DNA from: Halorubrum xinjiangense
Lineage (GTDB): Archaea > Halobacteriota > Halobacteria > Halobacteriales > Haloferacaceae
Direction: 5' to 3'
Assembly: GCF_900102375.1 (NCBI RefSeq)
Contig: NZ_FNBO01000006.1
Span: 124,001 to 188,000 of the forward strand
Length of the DNA stretch: 64,000 nt
Position 1 is the stretch's first letter. Each line of letters starts with the position of its first letter. The notes under the pieces are model-generated. The model did no database searches, was not told the DNA's origin, and saw only the letters and a list, made by a program, of their open reading frames with translations. The position numbers and the translations under genes are program-made. Of this stretch, positions 25,144-34,239 are shown piece by piece.

Positions 25144-26831
25144 GCGACCCGGACCCCCCACTCGACCGCTCGAAGGCCGAGTTCGTCGAGCTCGCCGCCG
25201 ACGCCGAGAAGCCGGTCGTCGTCCGCGCGTCGGCAGCGCTCGACGCCGACGTCACCCCGCTGGGCGCGTACGCGACGCTCGTCGGCGAGGGGCCGTACGG
25301 CTTCCTCCTCGAGTCCGGCGAGAAGGTCGCCTCTAGCGACCCCGACGGGGCGTTCACCTCGGGCGGGAAGGCGGACAAGCACGCCCGGTACTCGTTCGTC
25401 GGATACGACCCCGAAGCGATCGTCTCCGTCCACCCGGACCGCACCGAGGTGACCGAACTCGGGCCCGCGGCGGAGTTCGTCGGCACCGGCGGCTCCGGCA
25501 GTTCGACCGCTGCCGGCAGTTCGACCGCTGCCGGCAGTTCGAGCCCCGGCGACCTCGGCCCCGCCGCCGGCGACGCGGTCGACCGCGTTCGCGCCGCGTT
25601 CCCCGACGTGAGCCTGCGGGGATTCCCCGACACTGACCGGCAGATCCTCTCAGGCGGGTTCGTCGGCTTCCTCGCGTACGAGGCTGTCTACGACCTCTGG
25701 TTAGAGGAGGTCGGCGTCGAGCGCCCGCAGACCGAGTTTCCCGACGCGGAGTTCGCGCTCACGACCCGGACCGTCGTCTTCGACGAGAAGGAGGGCGGCG
25801 CCGAACTCGTGTTCACGCCCGTGATCGGCGTCGACGACGACCCGGGCGCGGTCTACGACGACCTGGTCGCGGAGGCCGAACGCGTCGCGGCCGAACTGGA
25901 GGCCGCGTCGCCGCCCGACCCGGACGGGGTCCGCGTGCGCGAGGAGTCCGCCGACCCGCGCGAGGAGTACGAGGAGGCGGTGCGCAAGGCGAAACGGCAC
26001 GTCCTCGACGGCGACATCTACCAGGGCGTGATCTCGCGGAGCCGGGAGCTCCGCGGCGAGGTCGACTCGCTGGGGCTGTACGCGGCGCTGCGCGACGTGA
26101 ACCCCTCGCCGTACATGTACGTGCTTCGCCACGACGACCGGAGCGTCGTCGGCGCCAGCCCGGAGACGCTCGTGTCGGTGAAGAGCGACCGGGTCGTCTC
26201 GAACCCGATCGCGGGCACCTGCCCGCGCGGCACGAGCCCGGTCGAGGACCGGCGGCTCGCGGGCGAGATGCTCGCCGACGGGAAAGAGCGCGCCGAACAC
26301 ACGATGCTCGTCGACCTCGCGCGCAACGACGTGCGGCGCGTCTCGGAGCCGGGCTCCGTCCGCGTCGAGGAGTTCATGAACGTGTTGAAGTACAGCCACG
26401 TCCAGCACATCGAGTCGACCGTGACGGGGACGCTCGCGGCCGACGCGGACGCGTTCGACGCGACGCGCGCGACGTTCCCGGCGGGGACGCTCACCGGCGC
26501 GCCGAAGGTCCGCGCGATGGAGATCATCGACGACCTCGAGACGACGCCGCGGGAGGCGTACGGCGGCGGCGTCGGCTACTACTCGTGGACCGGCGACGCC
26601 GACTTCGCGATCGTCATCCGGACCGCGACGCTCGACGAGTCGGGCGAGGAGTCGGTCGTCGGCGTGCGGGCGGGCGCGGGCCTCGTTGCCGACTCCGACC
26701 CGGCCGCGGAGTACGAGGAGACCGAACAGAAGATGGACGGCGTGTTGACCGCGATCGACCGGATTCGCGAGGCGGGCGAGGGGTCTGCCGACGGCGACCC
26801 GGTCACCACGGGCGCGGAGGCGGAGCGATGA
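25140..26831 (+). CDS. trpE: Anthranilate synthase component I
   Basis: 563 residues from the ATG at 25140, which overlaps the trpF stop as ATGA (an earlier in-frame open stretch is not coding). It makes anthranilate from chorismate with ammonia from TrpG. GFLLESGEKVAS near residue 55 contains the LLES motif that binds tryptophan in feedback-inhibited enzymes. The catalytic part has ISRSRELRGEVDS, GASPETLVSV, NPIAGTCPRGTSPVED and HTMLVDLARNDVRRVSEPGSV. A loop near residues 115-140 contains a Ser/Ala/Gly repeat (GSSTAAGSSTAAG) encoded by an 18-base tandem repeat at about 25496-25550, probably a flexible insertion. Confidence 0.96.
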   Translation: MSDPDPPLDRSKAEFVELAADAEKPVVVRASAALDADVTPLGAYATLVGEGPYGFLLESGEKVASSDPDGAFTSGGKADKHARYSFVGYDPEAIVSVHPDRTEVTELGPAAEFVGTGGSGSSTAAGSSTAAGSSSPGDLGPAAGDAVDRVRAAFPDVSLRGFPDTDRQILSGGFVGFLAYEAVYDLWLEEVGVERPQTEFPDAEFALTTRTVVFDEKEGGAELVFTPVIGVDDDPGAVYDDLVAEAERVAAELEAASPPDPDGVRVREESADPREEYEEAVRKAKRHVLDGDIYQGVISRSRELRGEVDSLGLYAALRDVNPSPYMYVLRHDDRSVVGASPETLVSVKSDRVVSNPIAGTCPRGTSPVEDRRLAGEMLADGKERAEHTMLVDLARNDVRRVSEPGSVRVEEFMNVLKYSHVQHIESTVTGTLAADADAFDATRATFPAGTLTGAPKVRAMEIIDDLETTPREAYGGGVGYYSWTGDADFAIVIRTATLDESGEESVVGVRAGAGLVADSDPAAEYEETEQKMDGVLTAIDRIREAGEGSADGDPVTTGAEAER

Positions 26832-27421
26832 ACGTCGTCGTCGTCGACAACTTCGATTCGTTCACGTACAACCTCGTCGAGTACGTCTCAGACCAGACGA
26901 TCGACGGCGAGCCGGTCGCCGTCGACGTGTTCAAGAACACCGCGTCGCTCGCGGAGATCGAAGCGGCGGATCCGGACGCGGTGATCGTTAGCCCGGGGCC
27001 GGGTCACCCGAAGAACGACCGCGACGTGGGCGTGACCATGTCGGTGCTGCGCGAACTCTCCCGGACCGTTCCCACGCTCGGCGTCTGTCTCGGCTTGGAG
27101 GCCGCCGTCTACGAGTACGGCGGGACCGTCGGGCACGCCCCCGAACCGGTCCACGGCAAGGCGTTCCCCGTCGACCACGACGGGAAGGGCGTGTTCCGCG
27201 GGCTCGACCAGGGGTTCCGGGCCGGCCGCTACCACTCGCTCGCGGCCACCGAGGTGCCGGACGCGTTCGCGGTGACGGCCACCACCGACCACGACGGTGA
27301 GTCCATCGTGATGGGGATCCGCCACCGCGAGTACCCGATCGAGGCGGTCCAGTTCCACCCGGAGAGCGTGTTGACCGGATCCGGCCACGACCTCATCAGG
27401 AACTTCCTCACCGGGGTCTGA
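26828..27421 (+). CDS. trpG: Anthranilate synthase component II (glutamine amidotransferase)
   Basis: 197 residues of class I glutamine amidotransferase. It supplies ammonia to TrpE. The start MNVVVVDNFDSFTYNLVEYV is typical. The oxyanion strand is VIVSPGPGHP, the nucleophile Cys is in GVCLGLEAAVYEYGG, and the His-Glu pair is in AVQFHPESVLTGSG. The usual GVCLGHQ has Leu-Glu in place of His-Gln, which I believe is common in haloarchaeal TrpG. It overlaps trpE as ATGA and is the last gene of trpDFEG, 12 bases from the convergent MoaB-like gene. Confidence 0.96.
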   Translation: MNVVVVDNFDSFTYNLVEYVSDQTIDGEPVAVDVFKNTASLAEIEAADPDAVIVSPGPGHPKNDRDVGVTMSVLRELSRTVPTLGVCLGLEAAVYEYGGTVGHAPEPVHGKAFPVDHDGKGVFRGLDQGFRAGRYHSLAATEVPDAFAVTATTDHDGESIVMGIRHREYPIEAVQFHPESVLTGSGHDLIRNFLTGV

Positions 27422-27433
27422 AGCGTCGGCGCG

Positions 27434-28177
27434 TCAGGCGCTCTCGTCCGACGGTTCGCCGTCGCCTTCCTCGTCCTCGCTTTCCTTCTCGTCGTCGAGC
27501 CCGCGTCCGGCGAGTCCGACGAGGTGGCCGACCTCGGGGAGGATGATCTCGTCGACGCCGAGTCGGACCGCGTTCTCGGAGCCCGGCAGACAGAACACCG
27601 CGGTGGCGGAGACGACCCCGGCCGTCGCGCGCGACCCGATGGTCCGCGTGCCGACCTCCTCGTAAGAGAGCCGGCGGAACAGCTCGCCGAACCCTGGGAG
27701 CGGCTTCGCGAGCAGCGTCCGAACCGCTTCCGGTGTGACGTCGTCCGGCGTGACTCCCGTCCCGCCGGTGGTCACCACGACGTCCGTGTCCTTCCGACGG
27801 GCGAGGCGGTCGACGGCCCCCTGAACGCTGTCGTAGTCGTCACCGATTAGCTCGCGGACCACGACATCGTGGCCCGCCGCCTCGAACGCGTCCGCGATGT
27901 AGTTCCCGGCCGGGTCCTCCTCCGCGGTGCGCGACGAGGACACCGTGACGACCGCGGCCGCGACCGAGTCGACGTCGTGGTGATGGTGGTCGGAGTCCGC
28001 GTCGTGGCCGTGCTGGTGTCCGTGGTCGTGAGAGTCGTGGTCGTGAGAGTCGTGGTCGTGAGAGTCGTGGTCGTGAGAGTCGTGGTCGTCAGAACCCTCC
28101 TCGTGTTCGCGGTGGTCGGAGCCTTCGTCGTGGCCGTGGTGATCGGAGCCTTCGTCGTGGCCGTGGTCGTCGCTCAT
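27434..28177 (-). CDS. MoaB/MogA-like molybdenum cofactor protein with His/Asp repeat arm
   Basis: 247 residues. The C-terminal 165 or so form a MoaB/MogA domain ([40 protein letters not shown] with the GGTG motif, and [20 protein letters not shown]). In molybdenum cofactor synthesis this family adenylylates molybdopterin. Residues 1-70 consist of His/Asp/Ser repeats ([10 protein letters not shown]) with about 25 His, likely to bind divalent metal. The start at 28177 ([12 protein letters not shown]) is the first Met before the repeats. It is convergent with trpG. Confidence 0.88.
   Translation of the reverse strand: MSDDHGHDEGSDHHGHDEGSDHREHEEGSDDHDSHDHDSHDHDSHDHDSHDHGHQHGHDADSDHHHHDVDSVAAAVVTVSSSRTAEEDPAGNYIADAFEAAGHDVVVRELIGDDYDSVQGAVDRLARRKDTDVVVTTGGTGVTPDDVTPEAVRTLLAKPLPGFGELFRRLSYEEVGTRTIGSRATAGVVSATAVFCLPGSENAVRLGVDEIILPEVGHLVGLAGRGLDDEKESEDEEGDGEPSDESA
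28021..28090. repeat. 15-base tandem repeat encoding the His/Asp arm
   Basis: AGAGTCGTGGTCGTG repeats about four times with no change, and on the coding strand it encodes HDSHD. A second, looser repeat of about 27 bases (TTCGTCGTGGCCGTGGTGATCG-like, in pieces) lies at about 28120-28175. Perfect units suggest recent slippage expansion. Confidence 0.85.
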
Positions 28178-28220
28178 GGCACCGCATTCGTCGCCCGCGT
28201 CAAAACACCTCCCGGTCTCC

Positions 28221-28637
28221 TCAGGGCCAGTCGTCGCGCGTCTGCTCTTCGGGCGCCTCGTCCGTCGCCTCGCCGGTCGCGAGCGTCCAGCCCGCGGCCT
28301 CGGCGGCGTCCTCGACGCCGAGGAACTCCCAGCCGGTCGCCTCGGCGACCGCCTCGTCCTCGTCGTCGACCCCCACAAAGACGTGACGGTCCGTGTCGAA
28401 CTGCCCGCTGATGTTCTCTAAGCTCTCCTCGACGCCGCGCGGGCCGGAGAAGAAGTCCTGTCGCACGCGGTGTTTCCGCGTGAAGTTCGTGACGACGTAG
28501 GTGGGCTTCTCGCTGACGACCCCGACGTACTCGGTCCACTGTCGGGCGTTGTTGAACACCGCGTTGGGGTCCGCGAGCGCTTTCAGCGCCTCCAACTCGA
28601 ACGCGAGCGTCATGTCTGTGGATCCGCCGCTGTCCAT
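28221..28637 (-). CDS. DUF7124-like haloarchaeal protein, paralogue 1
   Basis: 138 residues from the ATG at 28637 (MDSGGSTDMTLAFELEAL). Conserved blocks are LADPNAVFNNARQWTEYVG, RHVFVGVDDEDEAVAEATGWEFLG and AAEAAGWTL. A second copy of the same family lies in this window at 45442-45933 with the same block order. I recall haloarchaeal proteins of this kind as DUF7124. The function is unknown. It is a soluble acidic alpha/beta protein without obvious catalytic motifs, and its gene lies upstream of the MoaB-like gene on the same strand with a gap of 43 bases. Confidence 0.75.
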   Translation of the reverse strand: MDSGGSTDMTLAFELEALKALADPNAVFNNARQWTEYVGVVSEKPTYVVTNFTRKHRVRQDFFSGPRGVEESLENISGQFDTDRHVFVGVDDEDEAVAEATGWEFLGVEDAAEAAGWTLATGEATDEAPEEQTRDDWP

Positions 28638-28760
28638 GGCTCCGCTAGCTCCCCGCCGGCGAAAACAACTTCGCTTCCGGGCGGCCGCGCCCGCGACCGA
28701 TACACTGCGCGCCCCCGACCCATCACCGCCGTGCGACCGCACCCCGCGACGCGGCCGCCC

Positions 28761-28976
28761 TCACCGCGACCGTACTCGGTAGTAGTCGGTGAACTTCACC
28801 ACGTCGCCGTCGTCGAGGTCCCCCGTCTCCGGCGCCGTCCACGGCTTGCCCGCTAACTCCCGGACGACGCCCTGTTCCTCGTCGTCCAGTTCGTCGTAGT
28901 GGCGCACCCGCGCGTCGGCCGGAACGCGACCGGTGCGGCGGAGCCGTACTCGTCGCCCGGTGTCCCTTAGTGACAT
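28761..28976 (-). CDS. Small conserved hypothetical protein
   Basis: 71 residues from the ATG at 28976 (MSLRDTGRRVRLRRTGRV), with the block YDELDDEEQGVVRELAGKPW and end GDVVKFTDYYRVRSR. It looks like a small beta-rich domain. TTATGATTAAT at about 28994-29005 lies 25 bases upstream, favouring this start over the ATG at 29003. No function is assigned. Confidence 0.65.
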   Translation of the reverse strand: MSLRDTGRRVRLRRTGRVPADARVRHYDELDDEEQGVVRELAGKPWTAPETGDLDDGDVVKFTDYYRVRSR

Positions 28977-29055
28977 GTGGTACCATATAACACGATTAAT
29001 CATAAGCGTTTCGCGCCGACGAGCGTCGCCCCGCCGCGAACGCGACGGTGACGCC

Positions 29056-31329
29056 TCAGTTGTCTGGGACTCGGTCGCGTGCCCGGGAGAGCGTGACCGT
29101 GACCGCCGTGCCGCGGGGCTCCGCGTCCGCGACCGCGGCCGAGCCGCCCGACTGCTGAACGACCCAGTAGACGAGCCAGAGGCCGAGCCCGCTGCCGTGG
29201 TACAACGCGTCGACCGCGGTGCCGTCGACGAGCACGTCCCGGTTCATCTCGGTCAGCCCCGGTCCGTCGTCCTCGACCCGTACCTCGACCGCGTCGGGAC
29301 GAACCTCGACCGACACGCCGACCGTCGGTCGGTCCCGGTCGTGGTGAACGACCGCGTTCCGGATCAGCTCGTCGACCGCCCGCGAGAGCCACGTCGTCGC
29401 GGACGCCGTCGCGACCCCGTCGTCCGGCACCGAGACGTCGACCGTCGCGCTCGGGAACTCGTCGGCCGCCGCGGCGGCCACCTGTCTGACGACGCGACCG
29501 ACGTCGACGGGCTCCGTCTCCGCCGCGTCGCTCAGTATCTCGGTGATGTGGTGGGCCTTCTCGCTCGTCTCGAGGAGGTCGTCGGCCCGCGCGACGATGT
29601 ACTCCGCGGCGGCGCCCGGCTCGGTCTCGCCCGCCGCGATCTGTTCCGCCCGGCCGCGGACGACGGTCAGCGCGTTCCGGAGGTTGTGCTGGAGGACGCG
29701 GTCGACGACCCTGAGCTGCCGCGCGCGATTCTCGCTGTCGGTCACGTCCCGAAGCACGCCGACGACCCCGGCGAGCGCCTCCTCGTCGGGGCTGTCGAGC
29801 GGGTAGTACCGGACGTCGAACGTCCGCTTCCCCCGGGTCGGGTGGGTCCGCGTCGTCCGGTACTCCACCCACTCCCCGCGGAGCGCCCGCTCCACCTGTC
29901 GCTCGACGTCGTCGTACCCCTCCTCCGGGACGACGTCGGCGAGCGTCAGGTCGGTCACGTCACCGTCGCCCAGCCCGTGGTACTCGCGGTACTGCGGGTT
30001 CGCGAACAGCAGCCGCCCGTCGCGGTCGACCGCGGCGATGAGGTCCGTCGCGCCGTTTATGGCGCGCTCGTACCGCTCCAACTCCCGTTCGCGAACCTTC
30101 CGGTCGGTGACGTTGCGGCAGATGGCGAAGGTCCCGGCCAGCTCGCCGTCGGCGTCGTAGTAGGGGTACCGCTGCGTGCTGAACGTCGCCTCGCGCTCGC
30201 TCTCGGGAAACGTCGGCGATATCTCGTACTCGCTCATCTCTTCGTTTTCGAGCACCTTTCGCCGCCGCCCGTCGATCTCGGCCGCCGTCTCCGGGTCCAT
30301 GAACGCGAACTCGTCGGTGCCGTACAGCGCTTCGCGGTCGATCCCGGCGAACTCGCTTACGGCCTCGTTCAGCAGCTCGAACTCCCCGTCGCGGTTCTGG
30401 AGGAGAACCGGGTCGTCGAGCCGCTCGACGATGTCCCGGTACTGTTTCAGCTGTCCCATCGCCGCCTTCCGCTCCGTGATGTCCGTCTGGATCGCGACGA
30501 ACCGGGACACCTCGCCGTCGTCGTCGGTGACGGGCGCGATGGTCTGATGGGCGTGGTACGGCTCGCCGTCCCGTCGGCGGTCGATTATCTCCTCTTCCCA
30601 CACCCCGCCGTCCAGCAGCGTCGACCACAGCCCGTCGTAGTACTCGTCGGGCATCTCGCCGGATTTGAGGATCGCCGGCGTCTCGCCGAGGGCCTCCTCC
30701 GGCTCGTAGCCGGTGTGGTCCGTGAACGCCGGGTTGACGTACTCGATCGTCCCGTCGGTGTCGGTGACGTAGATGGCGTGGCCGGCGTGTTCGACGAGGT
30801 TCCGGAACGTCTCGGTCACCGTTCCGCCGACCTCCTCGACGCCGTCCCGAAAGATCCCCGTGTAGACGGTGTCGGAGTCGTCCGTTTCCGCGTCGATGTC
30901 GACAGTCGCCGCGTCGGAGTCGCCCGCCGCCGCGTCGGAGTCGCCCGCCGCCGCGTCCGGGACGGTATCGCTTCCGTCGCCGCCGGGCTCGTCTCCGGCG
31001 GCGTGTTCGTGGAACCGGACGGAGAAGGTCACGGTGTGGCCGTCCGCGTGTCGGACCGGGACGGAGAAGCTCCCGCAGTCGCCGAGCCCCTCGACCCGTG
31101 CGAGCCGCTCGCGGACCGACCGGGCGCGTTCGTCGGCCGCCTCGGAGGCGACGAGGGACGAGAGCTCGCGGCCGCGAAGGTCGGACGGATCGTACCCGAG
31201 GACCGCCTCGGTGGCGGCGTTCGCGTAGACGATCGCCCCCGTCCCGTCGACGGAGACGACCGGATCGGAACACCCCTCGACGAAGGAGGCGAAAAAGCCG
31301 GCGGGGGGCCGTGACGATCCGGATGACAT
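29056..31329 (-). CDS. Multi-PAS sensor histidine kinase
   Basis: 757 residues, soluble, no membrane segment seen. Four PAS-type domains are recognisable at about residues 12-120 (DPVVSVDGTGAIVYANAA), 165-285 (HAIYVTDTDGTIEYVNPAF), 290-410 (DPVLLQNRDGEFELLNEAV) and 415-535 (DLIAAVDRDGRLLFANPQY). The phospho-acceptor block QHNLRNAL is near residue 545. The HATPase domain covers about 640-745 with the N-box NAVVHH, DDGPGL, and GSGLGLWLVYWVV. The second PAS has features of the haem/flavin PAS group, and what is sensed is unknown. No response regulator gene is adjacent, which is common in haloarchaea. Confidence 0.93.
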   Translation of the reverse strand: MSSGSSRPPAGFFASFVEGCSDPVVSVDGTGAIVYANAATEAVLGYDPSDLRGRELSSLVASEAADERARSVRERLARVEGLGDCGSFSVPVRHADGHTVTFSVRFHEHAAGDEPGGDGSDTVPDAAAGDSDAAAGDSDAATVDIDAETDDSDTVYTGIFRDGVEEVGGTVTETFRNLVEHAGHAIYVTDTDGTIEYVNPAFTDHTGYEPEEALGETPAILKSGEMPDEYYDGLWSTLLDGGVWEEEIIDRRRDGEPYHAHQTIAPVTDDDGEVSRFVAIQTDITERKAAMGQLKQYRDIVERLDDPVLLQNRDGEFELLNEAVSEFAGIDREALYGTDEFAFMDPETAAEIDGRRRKVLENEEMSEYEISPTFPESEREATFSTQRYPYYDADGELAGTFAICRNVTDRKVRERELERYERAINGATDLIAAVDRDGRLLFANPQYREYHGLGDGDVTDLTLADVVPEEGYDDVERQVERALRGEWVEYRTTRTHPTRGKRTFDVRYYPLDSPDEEALAGVVGVLRDVTDSENRARQLRVVDRVLQHNLRNALTVVRGRAEQIAAGETEPGAAAEYIVARADDLLETSEKAHHITEILSDAAETEPVDVGRVVRQVAAAAADEFPSATVDVSVPDDGVATASATTWLSRAVDELIRNAVVHHDRDRPTVGVSVEVRPDAVEVRVEDDGPGLTEMNRDVLVDGTAVDALYHGSGLGLWLVYWVVQQSGGSAAVADAEPRGTAVTVTLSRARDRVPDN

Positions 31330-31434
31330 ATAAAAAGGGAAGGCGCGTCCACGGTAAAAAGCACCGGGAGCGTTCGCTCGCCGCGAAGCCGTCGCCGCGA
31401 TCGGCGGCCGCCGATACGGGGCGGCGCCGGCGGG

Positions 31435-32673
31435 CTACTGCTCGGTCGGGGCCGCCAGGTCGTCGACCGAGAAGCCGGGCTCCATGAGGCGGTCCGTCTG
31501 CTCGCTCACGTCGCGCCCCTCGCGCATCAGCTGTTTGAACGCGGACTGCGGCGAGAGGTCACCGATGAGCACGCCGCCGACGACCTTGCCGTCTTTCAGC
31601 GCGACGCGGCGCCACTCGCCCTCGGCGGTGGTCGCCTCCACCGAGTCGTCGCCGAGCGTCGGGTGGCCAAAGGAGAGGAACGGGAAGTCGAAGTGGGTGA
31701 TCGAGTACGAGGAGACCCACTCGAACGCCTCGCTGCCGTAGTCGACCATGTTGCGGGCCGCTATCGTCCCCTGCTCCTTGGCGGAGCCCCACGAGCCGTT
31801 CTTCGCCCGATCGCCGAGGATGAGGTCGTTGAACGTGGTGATATCGCCCGCGGCGAACACGTTGTCGACGTTCGTGCGCATGAACTCGTCGACGACGATG
31901 CCGTCGTCGAGCTCCAGCGGCGTCTCCTCGACGAGCTCGGTGTTGAAGTTCAGCCCGATGGCGACGCCCGCGAAGTCGCACTCGTAGCGCTCGCCGTTCG
32001 GGTCGACCGCGGCCTCGACGTGGCCGTCGTCGTCGACCTCGAAATGGTCGACCCCGGAGCCGAAGACGGGCTCGACGCCGCGCTCGCGCATCGCCTCGTG
32101 CATGATCTCGGCGCCCTCCTCCGAGAGCGCGTAGCGCCACCAGTTGTCGCCCCGCATCAGGTATTTCGCCTCGACGCCCTGCGCGCCGCAGATGGCCGCG
32201 AAGTCGATGCCGAGCAGGCCGGCGCCGACGATGACGCCCTTCTCGGCGCCCTCGACGCTCTCTTTTATCCGGCGGGCGTCCTGGAACGTCCAGAAGTGGT
32301 GGATCCCGTCGGCGTCCGCGTTCCCGACGGGGAGCTGCTGGGGCGTGCCGCCGATCGCGAGCAGGAGGGAGTCGTACTCGAACGTCTCGCCCGCGTGGGT
32401 GTGGACCGCGTCGTTCTCGACGTCGATGTCGACGACGACGGTGTTGAGTCGGAGGTCGACGTCGTGCTCGTCGTACCAGTCCTCCTGGTGGATCGAGATC
32501 GGCGCCTCGGGGAGCTTCCCTTTCGCGTACTCCTTGATCAGAATCCGGTTGTAGAGGGACTCACCCTCGTCCGTGAGAACCGTGATCTCGGCGTCGGGCG
32601 CTTCCTCGCGGAGCGTCTCGGCCGCCGAGGCGCCCGCGATACCGTCACCGACGATCACGTACGAATCGCTCAT
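31435..32673 (-). CDS. NAD(P)/FAD-dependent oxidoreductase
   Basis: 412 residues from the ATG at 32673 (MSDSYVIVGDGIAGASAAE). It has the FAD loop GDGIAGASAA, an NAD loop VIVGAGLLGIDFAA near 155, and FAADGDIT-like VFAAGDITTFND near 283. It resembles rubredoxin- or nitrite-reductase-type reductases with a C-terminal domain of about 100 residues (FLSFGHPTLGDD). The partner is unknown. A TTAACC box at about 32690-32697 is placed about 24 bases upstream. A Met 39 bases further up is an alternative start. Confidence 0.85.
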   Translation of the reverse strand: MSDSYVIVGDGIAGASAAETLREEAPDAEITVLTDEGESLYNRILIKEYAKGKLPEAPISIHQEDWYDEHDVDLRLNTVVVDIDVENDAVHTHAGETFEYDSLLLAIGGTPQQLPVGNADADGIHHFWTFQDARRIKESVEGAEKGVIVGAGLLGIDFAAICGAQGVEAKYLMRGDNWWRYALSEEGAEIMHEAMRERGVEPVFGSGVDHFEVDDDGHVEAAVDPNGERYECDFAGVAIGLNFNTELVEETPLELDDGIVVDEFMRTNVDNVFAAGDITTFNDLILGDRAKNGSWGSAKEQGTIAARNMVDYGSEAFEWVSSYSITHFDFPFLSFGHPTLGDDSVEATTAEGEWRRVALKDGKVVGGVLIGDLSPQSAFKQLMREGRDVSEQTDRLMEPGFSVDDLAAPTEQ

Positions 32674-32796
32674 GGGCGGGCGTTCGGATTCATGGTTAAT
32701 GTGGGTTGTCATCCGCGTCTCGCAGCGTGAGAATCTCCCGCAATCGCCGCAAAAAGCGCTTCTGCGCCGGCTCCGGGGTCGGTCGCGCCCGACCGA

Positions 32797-33369
32797 TCAG
32801 TGGTCCGCGCCGGCCGGCTCCGCGGGGAAGTCCTTCTCGCCAGCCTCGATCGCGACGTCGAGCCAGTTCTCCGTCGGGACGAGCGGGCACTCGTACGCGT
32901 GGTTGTACGCGCAGGTCGGGTTGTACGCCAGGTTGAAGTCCACGATCCACTCGCCGTCGACGCGGTCGCGGTCGGGCTCCAAGTCGAGGTACCGCCCCGC
33001 GCCGTACGTCGCCTCGCCGCTGGTCGCGTCGCGAAACGGCACCCAGAAGCGGTCCGCGCCGTCGGCCGGTCGGTACGCCTGAAGCATCGCTGCCTCGCCG
33101 TCGACCTCGAAGCGGAACTCCCCCCAGCGGCGATACGTCTGCTCGCCGTCGGCGGTCGTCTCGACGGTGACCGTCTCCTTCTCGTCGTGTTCGTGAACCG
33201 GCAGCTCGAACCGGAACGCCGGGTCCGGGTCGAAGTACGCCAGTCCGGGGAACGCGTCGCCGCGCATCGAGACCGGCAGCGGCGACCGCGCCGAGTCGCG
33301 GAACTGCTGGACCTTCGCCCGTCGCTGTGCCTCCACCTGCGCCGCCCAGTCGTCGTCGCTCTCACTCAT
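32797..33369 (-). CDS. DUF1684 domain protein
   Basis: 190 residues from MSESDDDWAAQVEAQ. The family signature is clear near the end (DFNLAYNPTCAYNHAYECPL, cut here, then PTENWLDVAIEAGEK). The middle is beta-rich (FRFELPVHEHDEKETVTV and YGAGRYLDLEP). DUF1684 proteins are widespread in bacteria and haloarchaea and have no known activity. A second in-frame Met lies six bases upstream. Confidence 0.85.
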   Translation of the reverse strand: MSESDDDWAAQVEAQRRAKVQQFRDSARSPLPVSMRGDAFPGLAYFDPDPAFRFELPVHEHDEKETVTVETTADGEQTYRRWGEFRFEVDGEAAMLQAYRPADGADRFWVPFRDATSGEATYGAGRYLDLEPDRDRVDGEWIVDFNLAYNPTCAYNHAYECPLVPTENWLDVAIEAGEKDFPAEPAGADH

Positions 33370-33528
33370 TGCCATGTCTACCGCAATATTGTTCTCTGAG
33401 CGCAATAACAGTTCCGCGGCGGGGTCGGCGTCGCACACGACCACGCGCCGCCCGCTCGCGGCTGGAGCGAGTCGGGGGACTCGGCTCCGACGCCACAGAT
33501 TCAAGAGCGTCCCGTCCCAACGAAGCGT

Positions 33529-34125
33529 ATGAAAATCCGGCAGAACATCCGCCACTGGGCCGCCAAGAAGGCGTTGACCACGCCGGTCGTCGGCGACGTC
33601 GCCAACGACAAGCTCGTCGACCTCCACACGAGCATCTTCCTCAACAAGGCCGACGAGGAGCGCCGCGAGGAGCGCCGAGACCACCTCGACAGCTTCTTCG
33701 ACGCGACGATGGACACGTACGTCGCCGCGCTGGAGGCGGGGTTCCCGGAGGCCGAGGCCCGCGAGATCACCCACATTCAGGCGAACTTCGACTTCTTCAA
33801 CCACGGCTGGACGGAGATGATGGAGATCCCGAGCGAAGAGCTGGAGCCCCACTACCGTCGGTACGAGTCCTTCTTCTCCCGATACTCGATTACGATCGAC
33901 GACCCGCTCGGTGAGTTCCGCCCGCCCGAGGGCGTCGTCGAGGCGCCAGAGACCCCGGAGAAGCTCGACGAGCCCGAGTACGAGAACGCGCTGGCCGGCT
34001 TCGCCGACGACGTGTACGTCGAGACCGACGACGGGGAGACGGTCGTCGGCGGCGACACGGAGGAGCCGGACGAGGTCGACCCCGCGACCGCGCCCGGACT
34101 CGACGAGGACGAGGCGAGCGCCTGA
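33529..34125 (+). CDS. DUF6149-like haloarchaeal protein
   Basis: 198 residues starting MKIRQNIRHWAAKKALTTP. Helical throughout (ERREERRDHLDSFFDATMDTYVAALEAG, in pieces) with HIQANFDFFNHGWTEMMEIP in the middle and a 50-residue acidic tail. I recall a haloarchaeal family DUF6149 with this start. The function is unknown. The rather amphipathic N-terminal helix could associate with membranes. Confidence 0.72.
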   Translation: MKIRQNIRHWAAKKALTTPVVGDVANDKLVDLHTSIFLNKADEERREERRDHLDSFFDATMDTYVAALEAGFPEAEAREITHIQANFDFFNHGWTEMMEIPSEELEPHYRRYESFFSRYSITIDDPLGEFRPPEGVVEAPETPEKLDEPEYENALAGFADDVYVETDDGETVVGGDTEEPDEVDPATAPGLDEDEASA

Positions 34126-34239
34126 GCGGGCTCGAAGTTTCGGCTCTCTTTCGTTCCGTTCTGCCGCCGGTTCCGCGTAACGCGGGGGTCGCGTCCGGTC
34201 GCCGGCCACGTTTATACTCTGCCGGAAACACGGTGGCCT

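Noticed and set aside
25496-25550. Regulatory repeat in trpE
   Set aside because: The 18-base repeat is in frame, encodes a Ser/Ala/Gly loop and fits a flexible insertion in the protein.
28021-28175. CRISPR array at the His-repeat region
   Set aside because: Units are 15-27 bases without unique spacers and lie in frame inside a coding sequence.
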